The position numbers and the translations under genes are program-made. A stretch of DNA of 33,302 nucleotides, taken from IMG/VR virus record IMGVR_UViG_3300031787_000494, positions 1-33,302 of that record; one strand, written 5' to 3'. The stretch comes from a virus. The notes under the pieces are model-generated. The model worked only from the letters and a program-made list of their open reading frames with translations, was not told the origin of the DNA and made no database searches. This document shows positions 7,201-14,423 of the stretch, in pieces (the stretch's first letter is position 1; the number at the start of each line of letters is the position of its first letter).

Positions 7201-7504
7201 GGATGTCAAGCAGTCTCATGCCTCTGCAATCGAGTCATACATCGAGAAGTTTATAGGATTTGATTATACCGGTGCATATAGAGAACCTGACGTAATTGGC
7301 AATATGCCATTTACAAGAACACTTGAAGATTGGGCAAAGTTTGATATAAATGACAGGACTAAATTTGACGCTGCAATCAGCTCAGGATTAGCAATTATGG
7401 CAAATCAGAAACACCTTTATATGCCAGAAAAGAAAGAATCAAAAATAATTATTAACTTTGCCAGATATACAAACGATGGGTTAACAAGTCAAATAATGAA
7501 ATGA
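4271..7504 (+). CDS. terL: Terminase large subunit, interrupted by an intein
   Basis: The precursor has 1077 residues, or 748 without the intein (residues 305-633). The host protein has a Walker A-like motif KIRRSGFS at 184-191 and a Walker B motif LLFLAHDE at 297-304, with the acidic pair D303/E304 just before the intein. The C-terminal nuclease part shows GCDPYD (D867, D870) and IENNK (E932), fitting the RNase H-like nuclease that cuts concatemeric DNA. The protein would be the ATP-driven motor that packages DNA through the portal encoded next (ATGA overlap at 7501-7504). The frame begins with TTG at 4271; there is no in-frame ATG until about residue 129, so this TTG, reached from the overlapping upstream gene, is the best start, but it is uncertain. 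No frameshift is needed within the gene. Confidence 0.9.
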   Translation: MQKDDQNRLYYVVKDLIPLNAITNKNRVRSWLYGYNEQYDVVVISKNGQIGEVINISGVNIALPPAPENCRKRSDSKAEQYWERVPVPKELEKINSIFQWNEKPNEFKNKWVDYIENEFDYREQGYWFMNNGTPCYITGSHYMYLQWSSIDVGYPDFREANRIFFLFWEACKADPRCFGMIYLKIRRSGFSFMSSSECVNLATLAKDARLGILSKTGADAKKMFTDKVVPINNKLPFFFKPIMDGMDKPKVELAFRVPASKITKKNMHEVNNNDIVGLDTTIDWKNTEENSYDGEKLLFLAHDECYAPETKILMEDFSFRQIKDINIGDKVIVDGGKIKTVVKKTSGKTDRYIVKQPYGEDYIVTKNHRLVFNEYKKGEVIMNPEEYINSSKFRKQHLTRVVSRGIQSEDCFNGIPPYLLGLWLGDGRQSSFTILVNKEEEPEILTYLGRLAQIKNIEFDLRKSTCKKIVEFAFKGINKSLRDIGVYNNKHIPEEYIKSSIECRLQLLAGIIETDGYSDKKKGIISIGMSREKLIEQIRFIALSCGLSCSKIKCKNTNFGAKSYNISISGDLSIIPLITKKKSFEEYFPKTRGRRNKVSVEYLDQGEYIGIQVDAENDNERRLILGDFTVSMNSGKWVKPNNILNNWRVTKTCLRLGSKIIGKCMMGSTSNALNKGGDNFKSLYYDSNVENRNANGQTKSGLYALFIPMEWNMEGFIDKYGMPVFRKPEKPIEGVDGGKISNGAIDYWENEAASLKNDADALNEFYRQFPRSESHAFRDESKQAIFNLTKIYQQIDYNDSLIKEQYLTRGSFSWKDGIKDTKVVWTPNKHGRFLISWFPPAHYANNVHTRNGMKYPGNEHLGSFGCDPYDISAVVGGRGSSGSLHGMTKFHMDDAPVNEFFLEYIARPQTAEIFFEEILMACVYYGMPILIENNKPRLLYHFKNRGYRGFCMNRPDKQLNKLTKTERELGGIPNSSEDVKQSHASAIESYIEKFIGFDYTGAYREPDVIGNMPFTRTLEDWAKFDINDRTKFDAAISSGLAIMANQKHLYMPEKKESKIIINFARYTNDGLTSQIMK
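5183..6169 (+). other. Intein with LAGLIDADG homing endonuclease inside terL (329 residues)
   Basis: The element starts with C305 (CYAPETKILM, classic intein block A), carries block B with T365 and H368 (IVTKNHRL), and ends in GDFTVSMN at 626-633, followed by Ser634 of the host protein. Joining the flanks gives AHDE-SGKW, an uninterrupted terminase. The middle holds two LAGLIDADG motifs: LLGLWLGDG at 419-427 (Asp426) and LLAGIIETDG at 507-516 (Asp515), so a homing endonuclease is likely. The residue before the terminal Asn is Met632, where His is usual. Sampled lines inside the intein have about 26% GC against about 45% in the flanks, consistent with acquisition from elsewhere. The frame is open throughout, so the element looks intact. 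Confidence 0.92.
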
Positions 7505-9936
7505 AAGATATAATCATAGACATACAGTACTCGGACTTCCCTAGCCAATGGGCAACTGACGCAGAGAAAGCATCAGAAAGCTATGGGCTTCAAGTAGGAC
7601 AAGCTATTCAATATGAGTGGTTTAGAAAGGATGGGACATCTTGCAGATACTACAGCAGATGGAGAGAGTTCCACAAGCTTAGGCTCTATGCAAGGGGTGA
7701 ACAGTCGGTAGCAAAGTATAAGAACGAGCTAGCGATTGATGGAGATTTGTCTTATTTGAATATCGACTGGACTCCTGTTCCTGTTATACCAAAGTTTGTT
7801 GACATCGTAGTGAACGGAATGGCTGACAGGTTATTCAAGCCAAAGGCGTATGCTCAAGATGCTATGTCATTGGCAAAGCGCAATAAGTACCAGGACATGA
7901 TAGAGACCCAGATGATTGGCAAGCCAATATTTGAGACGATTCAAAAGTTCACAGGTGCCAATCCATTTGTTACGGACCCGAACACGCTACCTGAGAATGA
8001 CGAGGAGCTGTCATTGTATATGCAAATAAATTACAAGCCTGCAATTGAGATAGCAGAGGAGGTAGCAATAAACACAATATTTGACGAGAACCACTACTAC
8101 GACACAAGAAAGCGCTTAGACTATGACATGACTGTACTTGGTATAGCAGTAGCAAAGCACGAGTTCTTGCTAGGTGAAGGCGTAAGGGTTTCATATGTTG
8201 ATCCGGCTAATGTGGTCTATAGTTATACTGAGGACCCATTCTTTGAGGACTGCTTCTATTGGGGCGAGATTAAAACTGTGCCTCTTACAGAGCTGTATAA
8301 AATCAATCCAAAACTAACAAAAGATGACCTACAAAAAATCTCACAATACAGTCAATCTTGGTACGATTACTACAATGTTGCAAGATTCTATGAGAATAGC
8401 TTGTTTAGTAGGGACACTTGCACTCTGCTATATTTTAACTATAAGACAACCAAAAAGGTAGTCTATAAGAGAAAGACAACCGATACCGGTTCTGTCAAGA
8501 TGATACCAAAGGACGATACGTTCAATCCTCCGGCAGAGATGATGGAGGAGGGTAATTTCGAGAAGGTAGAGAAGACCATTGACGTATGGTATGAAGGTGT
8601 TATGGTAATGGGTACTAACTACTTGATTAAATGGGAGATGGCCGAGAATATGGTCAGACCAAAGTCATCAACACAACACGCAATGCCAATGTATGTGGCT
8701 TGCGCTCCAAGGATGTATAAGGGCGTTATTGAGTCATTAGTTAGAAGGATGATACCATTCGCTGACTTGATTCAAATCACCCACCTAAAGCTACAGCAAG
8801 TCATTAACAGAGTTGTGCCTGATGGTGTGTTTATTGACGCTGACGGTCTCAATGAAGTTGACCTAGGTACAGGTGCCGCATATAACCCTGAGGATGCACT
8901 AAGGCTCTACTTCCAAACAGGTAGTGTTATCGGTAGAAGCTTCACTCAGGATGGTGACTTCAATAATGCTAGGGTGCCAATCACTCAGCTAACGTCAAAC
9001 TCAGGAGCAGCGAAGACACAAATGCTCATCGCCAACTACCAGCATTATATGGACATGATTAGGACCGTAACAGGTCTTAATGAGGCGAGAGATGGGTCAA
9101 CACCTGACCCGAACTCTTTGGTTGGTCTACAGAAGATGGCAGCGCTCAACTCAAACACAGCAACAAGACATATCCTTGAGAGTGGTTTGTTTATCTACAG
9201 AAGACTAGCTGAAGCAATCACCTACAGGGTGTCTGACATCTTAGAGTACTCAGACTTTAAAGAGGACTTTGCTATGAGGATTGGTAGGTATAACACCTCT
9301 ATCCTAAATGACATCAAGGACTTGTACCTATATGATTTTGGTATATTCATTGAGGTCACTCCTGACGAAGAGCAGAAAGCACAACTTGAGGCCAATATAC
9401 AGGTGGCATTATCGAAAGGGGACATCAACCTTGAGGATGCGATTGACATCAGAGAGCTTAAAAATCTCAAGCTAGCCAATCAGCTACTGAAGCTCAAGCG
9501 AGTTAAGAATGCTGAGAGAATGGAGCAAATGATGATGCAAAAGCAGGCGATGCAATCACAGCAGCAGTTGCAATCTCAGCAGATGGCAGCCGAGATGGCA
9601 GTACAAAAGATACAACTTGAAGCCCAGTCAAAGACAATGGTTATCCAGGCAGAGATAGAGGGACAAATGAAGAAGATGGAGTTTGAAGCAGGGATTAAGT
9701 CTAAGCTGATGGCAGAGGAGTTCCAATACAATATGAAGATGCACGAGATGCAGTCAAGTTTACTGACAAGTAGAGAAACTAAAAGAGAGGAGGAGAAGAA
9801 TAAGCGTATAGGTATTCAGAACACTCAGCAGTCAAAACTGATCAATCAGAGAAAGAATAACCTACCTCCACTTGACTTCGAAAGCAATGAAGATAGCTTA
9901 GATGGCTTTGATTTAGCAGAATTTAATCCAAGATAA
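7501..9936 (+). CDS. Portal protein
   Basis: 811 residues, directly after the large terminase and before scaffold and capsid genes, the usual portal position. The protein is a mixed alpha/beta chain with acidic and aromatic content and no signal peptide. The N-terminal wing region includes RWREFHKLRLYARGEQ and NIDWTPVPVIPKFVDIVVNG near residues 55-110. The central part resembles large podovirus portals. The last ~150 residues are a Gln/Met/Glu-rich helical tail (MEQMMMQKQAMQSQQQLQSQ and similar), which should form the coiled-coil barrel or crown inside the capsid. It would form the 12-subunit ring at one capsid vertex through which DNA enters and leaves. Confidence 0.82.
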   Translation: MKDIIIDIQYSDFPSQWATDAEKASESYGLQVGQAIQYEWFRKDGTSCRYYSRWREFHKLRLYARGEQSVAKYKNELAIDGDLSYLNIDWTPVPVIPKFVDIVVNGMADRLFKPKAYAQDAMSLAKRNKYQDMIETQMIGKPIFETIQKFTGANPFVTDPNTLPENDEELSLYMQINYKPAIEIAEEVAINTIFDENHYYDTRKRLDYDMTVLGIAVAKHEFLLGEGVRVSYVDPANVVYSYTEDPFFEDCFYWGEIKTVPLTELYKINPKLTKDDLQKISQYSQSWYDYYNVARFYENSLFSRDTCTLLYFNYKTTKKVVYKRKTTDTGSVKMIPKDDTFNPPAEMMEEGNFEKVEKTIDVWYEGVMVMGTNYLIKWEMAENMVRPKSSTQHAMPMYVACAPRMYKGVIESLVRRMIPFADLIQITHLKLQQVINRVVPDGVFIDADGLNEVDLGTGAAYNPEDALRLYFQTGSVIGRSFTQDGDFNNARVPITQLTSNSGAAKTQMLIANYQHYMDMIRTVTGLNEARDGSTPDPNSLVGLQKMAALNSNTATRHILESGLFIYRRLAEAITYRVSDILEYSDFKEDFAMRIGRYNTSILNDIKDLYLYDFGIFIEVTPDEEQKAQLEANIQVALSKGDINLEDAIDIRELKNLKLANQLLKLKRVKNAERMEQMMMQKQAMQSQQQLQSQQMAAEMAVQKIQLEAQSKTMVIQAEIEGQMKKMEFEAGIKSKLMAEEFQYNMKMHEMQSSLLTSRETKREEEKNKRIGIQNTQQSKLINQRKNNLPPLDFESNEDSLDGFDLAEFNPR

Positions 9937-9958
9937 TACTACATAATAAATTTTTTTA

Positions 9959-9966
9959 TAAATTTG
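9959..9966 (+). promoter_or_regulatory. Bacteroidota-type promoter box (TAAATTTG) before the scaffold and capsid genes
   Basis: TAAATTTG matches the TAnnTTTG -7 box of Bacteroidota sigma factors. It lies in the only sizeable gap between packaging and capsid genes (9937-9988), 22 bases before the scaffold start and within a very A/T-rich stretch. No convincing -33 box (TTTG) is seen at the usual 19-21 base spacing, so this is a tentative call. It would allow strong separate transcription of the scaffold and capsid genes, which end at the terminator at 12569-12600. Confidence 0.4.
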
Positions 9967-9988
9967 CAAATAATTAAAATAAAATCAA

Positions 9989-11065
9989 ATGGAATTTAAA
10001 GCAGTAAGAGTATTAGACTCAACAGAACCCAAGAGTGTACAAGAGGTCGAAAAGGAACTTCTTGAGAAGCACGAGCAGTCATTATCGCAAGAAGTGCCGC
10101 AGGAAAACTTCTCTATGCCACAGCAGGAGGTTGAGTTAAGAGAAGAAGACGTTCTTTCATATATAGGTAAAAGATACAATAAGCAGATTAGCTCATTCGA
10201 TGAATTGATGGCTGAGCGTAACAGCTCAGAGGAGATGCCAGAGGATGTCGCTGCTTATATGAAATATAGAAAAGACACAGGAAGAGGATTTGAAGACTTT
10301 CTCAAGTTGAAGAAAGATTTCGATTCTGTTCCGGAAGAACAGCTGCTCAAGGAGTACTTGTTATCTACACAAGAGGGTCTTGACGAAGATGACGTTGAGA
10401 TGATGTTGGATGAGTACAGGTATGACGAGGACCTTGATGACGAGTCTTATATTAAGAAGACAAAGATATCAAGAAAGAAAGCTGTTAATGAGGCAAAGAA
10501 GTTTTTCAACTCTCAGAAGGAGATGTATAAAATGCCCCTTGAGTCAAGTACGGCAGGTATGTCTCAGGAAGAAAAAGAGGAGTTCAATGCTTATCGTCAA
10601 TATATGCAACAGGCTAAGACGATCGAGGAGGAAAATAATCGTAAGCGTCAATGGTTTGAACAAAAAACCAATGAGGTATTTGATGGTAATTTCAAAGGTT
10701 TTGAATTTAGCGTCAATAACAAAAAGCTTAATTTTAATCCTGGGGATGCTAATGAGCTTAAAAAGTTACACTCAAATCCATCAAGCTTTATCGGTAAGTT
10801 TATCGATGAGAGTGGTTTGATTAAGGATGCAGGTGGATACCATAAGGCTTTGGCTGTTGCAATGAACCCTGAGAGGTTTGCCAAGTTCTTCTATGAGCAA
10901 GGTATGACTGATGCAGTAGATGACTTTATGCGTAAGACTAAAAATGTAAATATGTCTGAGCGTAGGGCAAATGAGACAACGAAGGGGAATGATGGGTTTC
11001 AGGTTAAAGCGGTTAATCCTGACCATGGAAAAAGCTTAAAAATCCGCAGCATAAAAAAATTGTAG
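9989..11065 (+). CDS. Capsid scaffolding protein candidate
   Basis: 358 residues between portal and major capsid protein, the usual scaffold position. It is hydrophilic, strongly charged and largely helical, with Glu/Asp-rich segments (EGLDEDDVEMMLDEYRYDED) and a Lys-rich stretch, and long low-complexity Gln/Glu parts at the N-terminus. This composition is typical of scaffolds that line the inside of a procapsid and leave or are degraded before packaging. No protease motif is recognised. The C-terminal basic end (KSLKIRSIKKL) could be the capsid-binding helix, as in P22. An internal-core or protease-fusion role is an alternative. Confidence 0.65.
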   Translation: MEFKAVRVLDSTEPKSVQEVEKELLEKHEQSLSQEVPQENFSMPQQEVELREEDVLSYIGKRYNKQISSFDELMAERNSSEEMPEDVAAYMKYRKDTGRGFEDFLKLKKDFDSVPEEQLLKEYLLSTQEGLDEDDVEMMLDEYRYDEDLDDESYIKKTKISRKKAVNEAKKFFNSQKEMYKMPLESSTAGMSQEEKEEFNAYRQYMQQAKTIEEENNRKRQWFEQKTNEVFDGNFKGFEFSVNNKKLNFNPGDANELKKLHSNPSSFIGKFIDESGLIKDAGGYHKALAVAMNPERFAKFFYEQGMTDAVDDFMRKTKNVNMSERRANETTKGNDGFQVKAVNPDHGKSLKIRSIKKL

Positions 11066-11085
11066 ACAAATTAAAAATTTAAAAA

Positions 11086-12555
11086 ATGCCAGGTTCAATA
11101 TTACCAAATCCTACGTTTCGCTTACAACCAGCAGCGGAGCAATTGGCTTTACAACAAAATTACATTACCGACTTTGAGTTCTTGAATCAGTATCTTCCTG
11201 ATACTTATGAGAAGGAATTTGAGCGTTATGGTAACAGAACAATTGCATCATTCTTGCGCCTTGTAGGTGCTGAGATGCCTTCAAACTCTGACCAAGTAAA
11301 ATGGGCTGAGCAGGGTCGTTTGCACATCAAGTATACTAACTGTACAGCTACAGCAGTAAGTACAACTACATCTACTTTTTCAGTAGCTGCTGTAGCAGGT
11401 GATCCTGCTTCTGTAGCTATTAGAGTTGGACAGACTGTATTTATTCAGATAGATACAAGTGCCACGCCTACTAATGTTGGTAAATCCTACAAAGCTATCG
11501 TTACAGCTGTTACTCAAACAGGTAGCCCAACTGTAGCTGGTACTTTCGCTGTAGCTTACTATAACGATCCATCAACTGTTACAATTGCAGCTACTGATGT
11601 TTGTACTGTATTCATTTATGGTTCTGAGTTCAGAAAAGGAACAACAGGCATGGTAGGTTCTCTTGATGCTGAAGATGTAATTTTCTCTAACAAGCCAATC
11701 ATCCTAAAAGACCGTTACGCTGTAAATGGTTCTGATATGGCTCAGATTGGATGGGTTGAAGTAACAACTGAGAACGGTGCTACTGGTTACCTTTGGTACT
11801 TGAAGTCAGAACACGAAACTCGCCTTCGCTTTGAGGACTACCTTGAAACATCTATGATTGAAGCTGTACCTGCATTTGCAGGATCTGGGGCTGCTGGTGT
11901 TTTAGGAGCAAACTCAGGGTCTGAGGGTATCTTTTATGTTGTAAACCAACGCGGTAACGTATGGGGTGGTGGTACGCCAACATCTCTTGCTGATTGGGAT
12001 TCAATCGTACAACGTCTTGACAGACAAGGAGCTATTGAGGAGAATGTATTGTTTGTAAATCGTCAATTGAGCTTTGACATTGACGGTATGCTTGCAGGTC
12101 TTAACGGTGCAAGTACTGTAGTTGGCGCTCCTTCTTATGGTGCTTCTTACGGTCTATTTGACAATGACGTAACTATGGCTTTAAATCTTGGCTTCTCAGG
12201 TTTCAGACGTGGTTATGACTTCTACAAATCAGATTGGAAGTACTTGAACGATCCAACTATGCGTGGCGGTCTTTCTACAAATGCTGCTGCCTTTGGTACA
12301 GTTACAGGGCTTTTGGTTCCTGCCGGTTCAACTTCTGTTTACGACCAGATTATGGGCAAAAACGCTAAGCGTCCATTCCTTCACGTTCGCTATCGTGCAA
12401 CTGAGTCTGAGGATCGTAGATATAAGACTTGGATTACAGGGTCTGCTGGTGGTGCTGCTACTAGCGACTTGGATGCAATGGAAGTAAACTTCCTTTCTGA
12501 GCGTTGTGTTTGTACCCTTGGTGCTAACAACTTCGTTTTGTTTAGATATGGTTAA
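11086..12555 (+). CDS. Major capsid protein
   Basis: 489 residues after the scaffold gene, with a strong terminator immediately behind. The start has the features of an HK97-fold capsid protein of crAss-like or related Bacteroidota podoviruses (FRLQPAAEQLALQQNYI, then YLPDTYEKEFERYGN). Residues about 85-185 form a Thr/Ala/Val-rich beta segment that looks like an inserted domain, as the I-domain of P22 is. Codon use differs from its neighbours: of its Arg codons about 18 are CGT or CGC and about 7 AGA, whereas the portal gene uses mainly AGA/AGG. This is expected for the most highly expressed gene. Functional naming relies on position, length, codon use and family resemblance. Confidence 0.8.
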   Translation: MPGSILPNPTFRLQPAAEQLALQQNYITDFEFLNQYLPDTYEKEFERYGNRTIASFLRLVGAEMPSNSDQVKWAEQGRLHIKYTNCTATAVSTTTSTFSVAAVAGDPASVAIRVGQTVFIQIDTSATPTNVGKSYKAIVTAVTQTGSPTVAGTFAVAYYNDPSTVTIAATDVCTVFIYGSEFRKGTTGMVGSLDAEDVIFSNKPIILKDRYAVNGSDMAQIGWVEVTTENGATGYLWYLKSEHETRLRFEDYLETSMIEAVPAFAGSGAAGVLGANSGSEGIFYVVNQRGNVWGGGTPTSLADWDSIVQRLDRQGAIEENVLFVNRQLSFDIDGMLAGLNGASTVVGAPSYGASYGLFDNDVTMALNLGFSGFRRGYDFYKSDWKYLNDPTMRGGLSTNAAAFGTVTGLLVPAGSTSVYDQIMGKNAKRPFLHVRYRATESEDRRYKTWITGSAGGAATSDLDAMEVNFLSERCVCTLGANNFVLFRYG

Positions 12556-12568
12556 TAAGGTGAATAAT

Positions 12569-12600
12569 GGGGAGTGTCTTATGGCACTCTCCTTTTTTTT
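12569..12600 (+). terminator. Rho-independent terminator after the major capsid gene
   Basis: An 8-bp stem GGGGAGTG / CACTCTCC (one G-T pair) at 12569-12576 and 12585-12592 with an 8-base loop (tcttatgg), followed by eight T residues (12593-12600). This is a textbook intrinsic terminator. It sits 13 bases after the capsid stop, so it would end the scaffold-capsid transcript and shield or reduce expression of the next gene. A start of the next gene inside this hairpin would be implausible. Confidence 0.88.
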
Positions 12601-12621
12601 AAATTAAATCAAATTAAATAT

Positions 12622-13374
12622 ATGTCTGAGTTAAAGAAAATGGTACCTACTGATAAGGTATATAGATTAAAAGGCGATTCATCCCCATTGTCATACACGT
12701 TAGCATCAAGAAATCATCCAAGGTTCCCTTTGATGTGGTATGATGAGAAGAACAATGTAAACAGAGCGCTAAGATATGCATCAAACCAAAAGTCACCATT
12801 TGAGGATGAGCAAGATGGGAACGCAATTTTAGAGCCTATTATTTTTCAAGATGGGATGTTAGCTGTTCCTAAATCAAATCCTGTTCTTCAGGCATTTATG
12901 CATTACCATCCAATGAATAACAGAATATTCGAAGAGGTAGATAAAGAAAAAGAGGCATTTGAAGAAGTTGAAGACTTAAATATTGAGGTAGATGCATTGA
13001 TTGCCGCTAGAAATTTAAGCATAGAGAAGCTTGAGATTATGACAAGGGTACTATTCGGTAAAGACCCATCGGTTATCTCAACAGCAGAACTAAAAAGAGA
13101 TATGCTTATTTTTGCCAAGACTAATCCTAGAGATTTTATGCAAACCATAAATGACCCTGAGTTAAACTACCAAGGCAAGATTATGCTATTCTTTGAAAAG
13201 AGACTATTAGCTCTCCGTAATAATGACAGAGAGATTTGGTTTAGTACACCATCCAACAAAAAGAAAATGTGTTCAATACCATTCGGTGCTGACCCATATG
13301 ATTTTGCTGGACAGTTCTTACAAAGTGACGAAGGTCTTGATGCGCTAAAGATGTTAGAGACATACTTATCGTAG
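12622..13374 (+). CDS. Virion-region protein of unknown function (250 residues)
   Basis: The frame is open from 12574, but that earlier part lies inside the terminator hairpin; the ATG at 12622, after the A/T-rich leader aaattaaatcaaattaaatat, is the natural start and gives 250 residues. The protein is hydrophilic, rich in Asn, Asp, Glu and Lys. A central helical section is acidic (EKEAFEEVEDLNIEVDALIA). The N-terminus (VYRLKGDSSPLSYTLASRNH) and a later LEPIIFQDGML-type segment look conserved, but I recognise no domain. Its place between capsid and neck genes suggests a minor head or connector protein. It is isolated by a terminator on each side. Confidence 0.7.
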   Translation: MSELKKMVPTDKVYRLKGDSSPLSYTLASRNHPRFPLMWYDEKNNVNRALRYASNQKSPFEDEQDGNAILEPIIFQDGMLAVPKSNPVLQAFMHYHPMNNRIFEEVDKEKEAFEEVEDLNIEVDALIAARNLSIEKLEIMTRVLFGKDPSVISTAELKRDMLIFAKTNPRDFMQTINDPELNYQGKIMLFFEKRLLALRNNDREIWFSTPSNKKKMCSIPFGADPYDFAGQFLQSDEGLDALKMLETYLS

Positions 13375-13405
13375 TCAAGTGAAAATATTTTAGAGTTATA
13401 GTAAG

Positions 13406-13436
13406 AGAGGGTGTAAATATATGCCCTCTTTTTTTT
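13406..13436 (+). terminator. Rho-independent terminator after the 250-residue protein gene
   Basis: A 6-bp stem AGAGGG / CCCTCT at 13406-13411 and 13424-13429, which can be lengthened by wobble pairs, encloses a loop of 12 bases (tgtaaatatatg) and is followed by a T run to 13436. It lies 31 bases after the stop at 13374. A promoter-like box begins at the end of the T run, so the site works as a boundary between two transcripts. Confidence 0.75.
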
Positions 13437-13443
13437 ACATTTG
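13436..13443 (+). promoter_or_regulatory. Bacteroidota-type promoter box (TACATTTG) before the neck and tail genes
   Basis: TACATTTG fits the TAnnTTTG box, lies right after a terminator and 14 bases before the ATG at 13458. The combination of a terminator and a promoter box within 40 bases suggests that the neck and tail operon starts here. No clear -33 TTTG box is seen, because the upstream bases are part of the hairpin. The call is based on the match and the context. Confidence 0.45.
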
Positions 13444-13457
13444 TAAAAAAATAGAGA

Positions 13458-14420
13458 ATGATCAACTCAGTAAGAAATACAGTGCAGTCTGTTCTGAACA
13501 AGAACAACTATGGGTACATCTCACCGGCTGACTTCAACCTGTATGCATTGCAAGCTCAGATGGAGATATTTGAGGATTACTTTGCCGCATACAACAAGGT
13601 TATAAATATGGAGAATGGGCGCATGGCAGGCACTGACTATGCAGACTTAGAGCAACCTATAGCAGAGCTGCTAGAGACGTTTATTGCTACTGAGTTCCTT
13701 GTACCAAGCCCTGCGGCATCAGGTTACATAGGTAATAATTTCTTTGCTCCATCGCTAACAACAACAGGGTCAGATTACTACTTGATAAATAGAGTCAACT
13801 GCTACACTACTGTGTTGGCATCAGGAACAAACACAGGTACACTTCCTGCGTTCCAATTGATTGATGCTACTGCGAACTTTGTAACGGCAGGCGTATCTGT
13901 TGGTGACGTAGTTGTCAATACTACGCTCTATGAGGGCGCATTTGTAACAGGTGTATCGGCTACAGCCCTTGATATAACAGATAATATCTTTACAGCTATA
14001 GGTCAAGATTATAAGGTATACAAGGCATCAGCAATCAGCGAGGCTGAGAAGGTGACAATGGGTAAAATACTTATGTTAAACCAGTCATTGCTCACCGCTC
14101 CATCTACTCAGTACCCTGCTTATACACTGGCAAATAGTAATATTCTCACTGTGTATCCAGTTAGCGTGTCAGGCTACGGTGCTGTACAAGCGGTCTACTT
14201 TAGATACCCTACGCCACCAAAGTGGACATATATCTCACTCGCTAGTGGTGAGCCTGTTTTTGATCAAACGCAGCCTGACTACCAAGACTTTGAGCTACCA
14301 CTTGAGGATGAGTACAAGCTTGCAATGAAAATATTACAGTACTGCGGCATTAGCATTAGAGAGACTGAGGTGGCTCAATTTGCTATGTCTCAAGAGCAAC
14401 AACAATCAGCAAATTCATAA
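13458..14420 (+). CDS. Neck ring or connector protein candidate
   Basis: 320 residues. The start (INSVRNTVQSVLNKNNYGYI, then SPADFNLYALQAQ) is a helical connector-like domain, as in ring or head-completion proteins that attach below the portal of podoviruses and crAss-like phages. Residues about 127-190 form a beta-rich segment (LIDATANFVTAGVSVGDVVV, then GAFVTGVSATALDI) that looks like an inserted small domain. The C-terminus returns to helix, including EYKLAMKILQYCGISIRETE. It probably forms part of the neck stack with the next protein. Family assignment is by layout and position, not by a match. Confidence 0.55.
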   Translation: MINSVRNTVQSVLNKNNYGYISPADFNLYALQAQMEIFEDYFAAYNKVINMENGRMAGTDYADLEQPIAELLETFIATEFLVPSPAASGYIGNNFFAPSLTTTGSDYYLINRVNCYTTVLASGTNTGTLPAFQLIDATANFVTAGVSVGDVVVNTTLYEGAFVTGVSATALDITDNIFTAIGQDYKVYKASAISEAEKVTMGKILMLNQSLLTAPSTQYPAYTLANSNILTVYPVSVSGYGAVQAVYFRYPTPPKWTYISLASGEPVFDQTQPDYQDFELPLEDEYKLAMKILQYCGISIRETEVAQFAMSQEQQQSANS

Positions 14421-14423
14421 CAG

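Noticed and set aside
10410-10820. A 136-residue + frame inside the scaffold gene, and minus-strand frames throughout
   Set aside because: They overlap strongly supported genes, have skewed Ser/Leu/Arg or Phe compositions typical of shadow frames, and none has a leader or neighbours of its own.
12574-12621. Start of the 250-residue protein gene at GTG 12574
   Set aside because: This would place the start and first codons inside the terminator hairpin and T-run. The ATG at 12622 with an A/T-rich leader is a better start.
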